Below are positions 5,706 to 6,891 of a stretch of 6,891 bases of DNA, in pieces (position 1 is the first letter of the stretch; every line of letters starts with the position of its first letter). The stretch comes from an uncultured Campylobacter sp. (GTDB taxonomy: Bacteria > Campylobacterota > Campylobacteria > Campylobacterales > Campylobacteraceae), in contig NZ_CALIMQ010000092.1 in assembly GCF_938045535.1 (NCBI RefSeq), forward strand, positions 1 to 6,891, in the 5' to 3' direction. The notes beneath the pieces are model-generated. The model was not told where the DNA came from. It ran no database searches and worked only from the letters and a program-made list of their open reading frames with translations. Position numbers and translations under genes: made by a program.

Positions 5706-6593
5706 TTGACACACTTTATCATAGATGACGAAAATATCGACGTAGATAATATCTTCGACGTCGTAAATCTCAAAGAGGGCGATGAGCTGAATATAGTCTC
5801 CAACACCGCCAAAAAGATCGGCGCCTTGACTCTTGCGCGCCTATCGAAGATGGGCGTTAGCATAGGTGAAGTCTTTACGATCGGCAAGCAAAGAAAGGAT
5901 TTCGCCGATAAGATCATCGTGTTTTTGATGGGCAAGCTCTGCGGGCAGGAGGGCAAGATCGGCATCGTCAGCAACGATAAATTTTACGACGACGTGATAG
6001 AATTCTTTAATAATCTAAACTACCGCAAAAATCCTAAATTTGAAAAGATCAGTCTGGCCTCGCATGCCGCAGAAGTGAACGCAAAGCAAGGCAAAGCAAA
6101 CGGCATGGCGGAGAAAAAAGCCCAAAAAGCGGAGCCGAAAGCCACAAAGCAAGAGCCAAAGGTTCAAAAGCAAGGGGTAAAAGCCTCGAAAAAGGAGCCC
6201 AAAACCGCAAAGCAGGAGCCGAAGGCCGCACAACAGGAACAAAAGGCTGCAAATTTTAAAATCGCCAAAGCGGACATTGCCGCGGCGGAGGCGCTGATAC
6301 CCCAGTGCGTGAGTCTGCAAGCCCTCTATGCCGCGTGCGTCGCAAAGCTCGGAAGAGCCAAAGGCTGCGAGGCCTACCGCGAGATCAAGGACGGCGCGCG
6401 GACGCGATACGCAAACATCACCTATGATAGCGATCTAAAAGACGGCGCCGTAAGGCGAAACGCGATCAAGCTCTACCGCGAAAGCGGCGGCGATATGGCG
6501 GAATTTCACAATAAGCTGACGAGCGAATACAAACACGCAGGTCCTGAAATTTATAAGGAATTTAAAGAAAAACTCGTCGGTAAGATGATCTAG
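5706..6593 (+). CDS. PIN-like-fold protein with Lys-rich heptad-repeat linker and duplicated C-terminal motif; function unknown
   Basis: I recognise no named gene. The 295-residue product begins at a TTG with AAGGA (5695-5699) six bases upstream. Residues 1-103 look like a PIN/NYN-type nuclease fold. The order is FIIDDEN (4-10), alternating strand and helix, DFADKIIVFLMG (65-76) and VSNDKFYDDVIEF (88-100), which places acidic residues Asp7, Glu9, Asp68 and Asp91 where such metal-dependent RNases keep theirs. Residues 121-183 are a low-complexity, basic linker rich in Lys, Ala and Gln, including six 7-residue units. Residues 184-295 form a mostly helical basic region in which two segments, 204-228 and 264-287, resemble each other. 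RNA cleavage or RNA binding is an inference from fold and charge. The operon partner is a YciI protein, which does not reveal the role. No signal peptide or membrane segment is present. Confidence 0.85.
   Translation: MTHFIIDDENIDVDNIFDVVNLKEGDELNIVSNTAKKIGALTLARLSKMGVSIGEVFTIGKQRKDFADKIIVFLMGKLCGQEGKIGIVSNDKFYDDVIEFFNNLNYRKNPKFEKISLASHAAEVNAKQGKANGMAEKKAQKAEPKATKQEPKVQKQGVKASKKEPKTAKQEPKAAQQEQKAANFKIAKADIAAAEALIPQCVSLQALYAACVAKLGRAKGCEAYREIKDGARTRYANITYDSDLKDGAVRRNAIKLYRESGGDMAEFHNKLTSEYKHAGPEIYKEFKEKLVGKMI
6126..6251 (+). repeat. Six 21-bp tandem units coding for a KQEPKAA-type heptapeptide
   Basis: Codons 141-182 of the PIN-like gene read KAEPKAT, KQEPKVQ, KQGVKAS, KKEPKTA, KQEPKAA and QQEQKAA, six in-frame 7-residue units. 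The DNA units differ at several silent and non-silent positions, so the array is old or kept for its peptide composition rather than freshly expanded. The unit is a multiple of three, so gain or loss of copies would keep the frame. Confidence 0.8.
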
Positions 6594-6787
6594 GCGACTC
6601 GGGCGCAAGGATTTAAGGCGCAGCGATAGAGCGCATCGCGACGTAGCAGCTAAAGCACGATCTGGCAGGGCGTTAGATGCGTCGTTACGGCGTGCGGTAT
6701 GATGCAGCGCAACCCGAAATAAAACTATTTGTTTGCGCGGCATGTCGTCTTATTTTTACTGTATATAACCAAACAGAACCTAGTCAC
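6594..6787. other. Intergenic stretch without a recognisable gene; GC step near 6720
   Basis: No supported coding region, RNA gene or strong terminator is seen. Bases 6601-6720 are about 58% G+C by hand count and carry many in-frame stops. From about 6720 onward the G+C content drops to about 35%. The leftward open frame across 6435-6743 is mainly the shadow of the PIN-like gene. A short inverted repeat GCGAT/ATCGC (6623-6627 and 6635-6639) is too small to call. Confidence 0.6.
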
Positions 6788-6844
6788 TTAGACATAGTAG
6801 CAGAATAAAGATATGTAGGATAAATTTCATTCTGCTAGGTCTAA
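6788..6844. repeat. Long imperfect inverted repeat in AT-rich DNA
   Basis: TTAGAC (6788-6793), a 4-base bulge and TAGCAGAAT (6798-6806) pair with ATTCTGCTA (6829-6837), a single base and GTCTAA (6839-6844). That gives 15 pairs around a 22-base loop. AGTC (6782-6785) and GACT (6849-6852) can add four more pairs across an internal loop. It lies just past the stop of the possible leftward gene at 6852-6891. It could be that gene's terminator or 3' structure, a small structured RNA, or part of a mobile element end. Confidence 0.6.
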
Positions 6845-6851
6845 TATGGAC

Positions 6852-6891
6852 TTAATCATAGTCAAAGTCCTCCAAATCATACCCGAAGGTA
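6852..6891 (-). CDS. Possible C-terminal end of a leftward gene (partial)
   Basis: Read leftward from the right edge, one frame gives TFGYDLEDFDYD followed by TAA (complement of 6852-6854). The short acidic tail with mixed codons looks like a protein C-terminus, and the inverted repeat at 6788-6844 follows where a 3' structure would be expected. Twelve codons are too few to name a family or to exclude chance. The minus strand here can also form UACC-UUCG-GGUA, a UUCG-capped hairpin (6880-6891). Confidence 0.3.
   Translation of the reverse strand, partial: TFGYDLEDFDYD

Noticed and set aside
5609..5974. Minus-strand open frame of 121 codons
   Set aside because: It lies antisense to the end of the YciI gene and the start of the PIN-like gene, both well supported, and its product is low in recognisable features.
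6015..6320. Minus-strand open frame rich in Leu, Cys and Phe
   Set aside because: It mirrors the Lys-rich repeat of the PIN-like gene. The hydrophobic, membrane-like look comes from reading AAG/CAA codons in reverse.
6782..6852. Inverted repeat as an integron attC site
   Set aside because: The bulged arms are suggestive, but no GTTRRRY and RYYYAAC core pair is present at the ends.
6827..6859. Ten-codon minus-strand frame (MIKSILDLAE) with GGAGG upstream
   Set aside because: It overlaps the likelier C-terminal frame, its ribosome binding site falls inside that frame, and it is very short. Chance is a sufficient explanation.
6594..6891. tRNA, tmRNA or CRISPR array in the right-hand gene-free stretch
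   Set aside because: No T-loop GTTCGANNC, no peptide tag frame and no regularly spaced direct repeats were found.

Overview
The window looks like the chromosome of a Campylobacter-type epsilonproteobacterium, probably one of the higher-GC oral species (the C. gracilis, C. showae or C. rectus kind). I infer this from the gene set: a glutamine synthetase with Phe in place of the adenylylated Tyr (as reported for Helicobacter pylori), a short ComEC, a U32/TrhP protein next to purE, and a YciI protein. The AAAGGA-type ribosome binding sites, the TAAAAT -10 boxes without clear -35 boxes, and the flood of AAATTT words in otherwise GC-rich DNA agree with this. The species cannot be fixed from this window alone.

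Layout. (1) Bases 1-1426, minus strand: a U32-family tRNA hydroxylation protein (trhP-like), followed through a 4-base ATGA overlap by the first 55 codons of purE, which runs off the left edge. (2) Bases 1455-1467: two back-to-back -10 boxes separated by one base serve this operon and the rightward gene. (3) Bases 1498-2286, plus strand: a PHP-family histidinol-phosphatase. (4) Bases 2287-2512: a 226-base spacer with alternating GC-rich and AAATTT blocks, ending in an extended -10 promoter. (5) Bases 2513-3940: glnA, followed by a strong hairpin. (6) Bases 4070-5323: comEC, the inner-membrane DNA uptake channel, starting with GTG. (7) Bases 5403-6593: a two-gene operon of a YciI protein and a PIN-like-fold protein with a TTG start, a six-unit heptapeptide linker and an apparently duplicated C-terminal motif. 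(8) Bases 6594-6891: no complete gene. GC falls from about 58% to about 35% near 6720, and the AT-rich side holds a long imperfect inverted repeat and what may be the last 12 codons of a leftward gene.

How the genes relate. Most are separate housekeeping or accessory units: purine synthesis and tRNA wobble modification in one operon, histidine synthesis, ammonia assimilation, competence. Two themes deserve attention. RAATTY words, the motif methylated by CtsM and needed for DNA uptake in C. jejuni, occur about ten times more often than chance here, and the same window carries comEC. The protein at 5706-6593 is the least understood gene and the best candidate for undescribed biology. I see no complete mobile element, CRISPR array, tRNA or rRNA.
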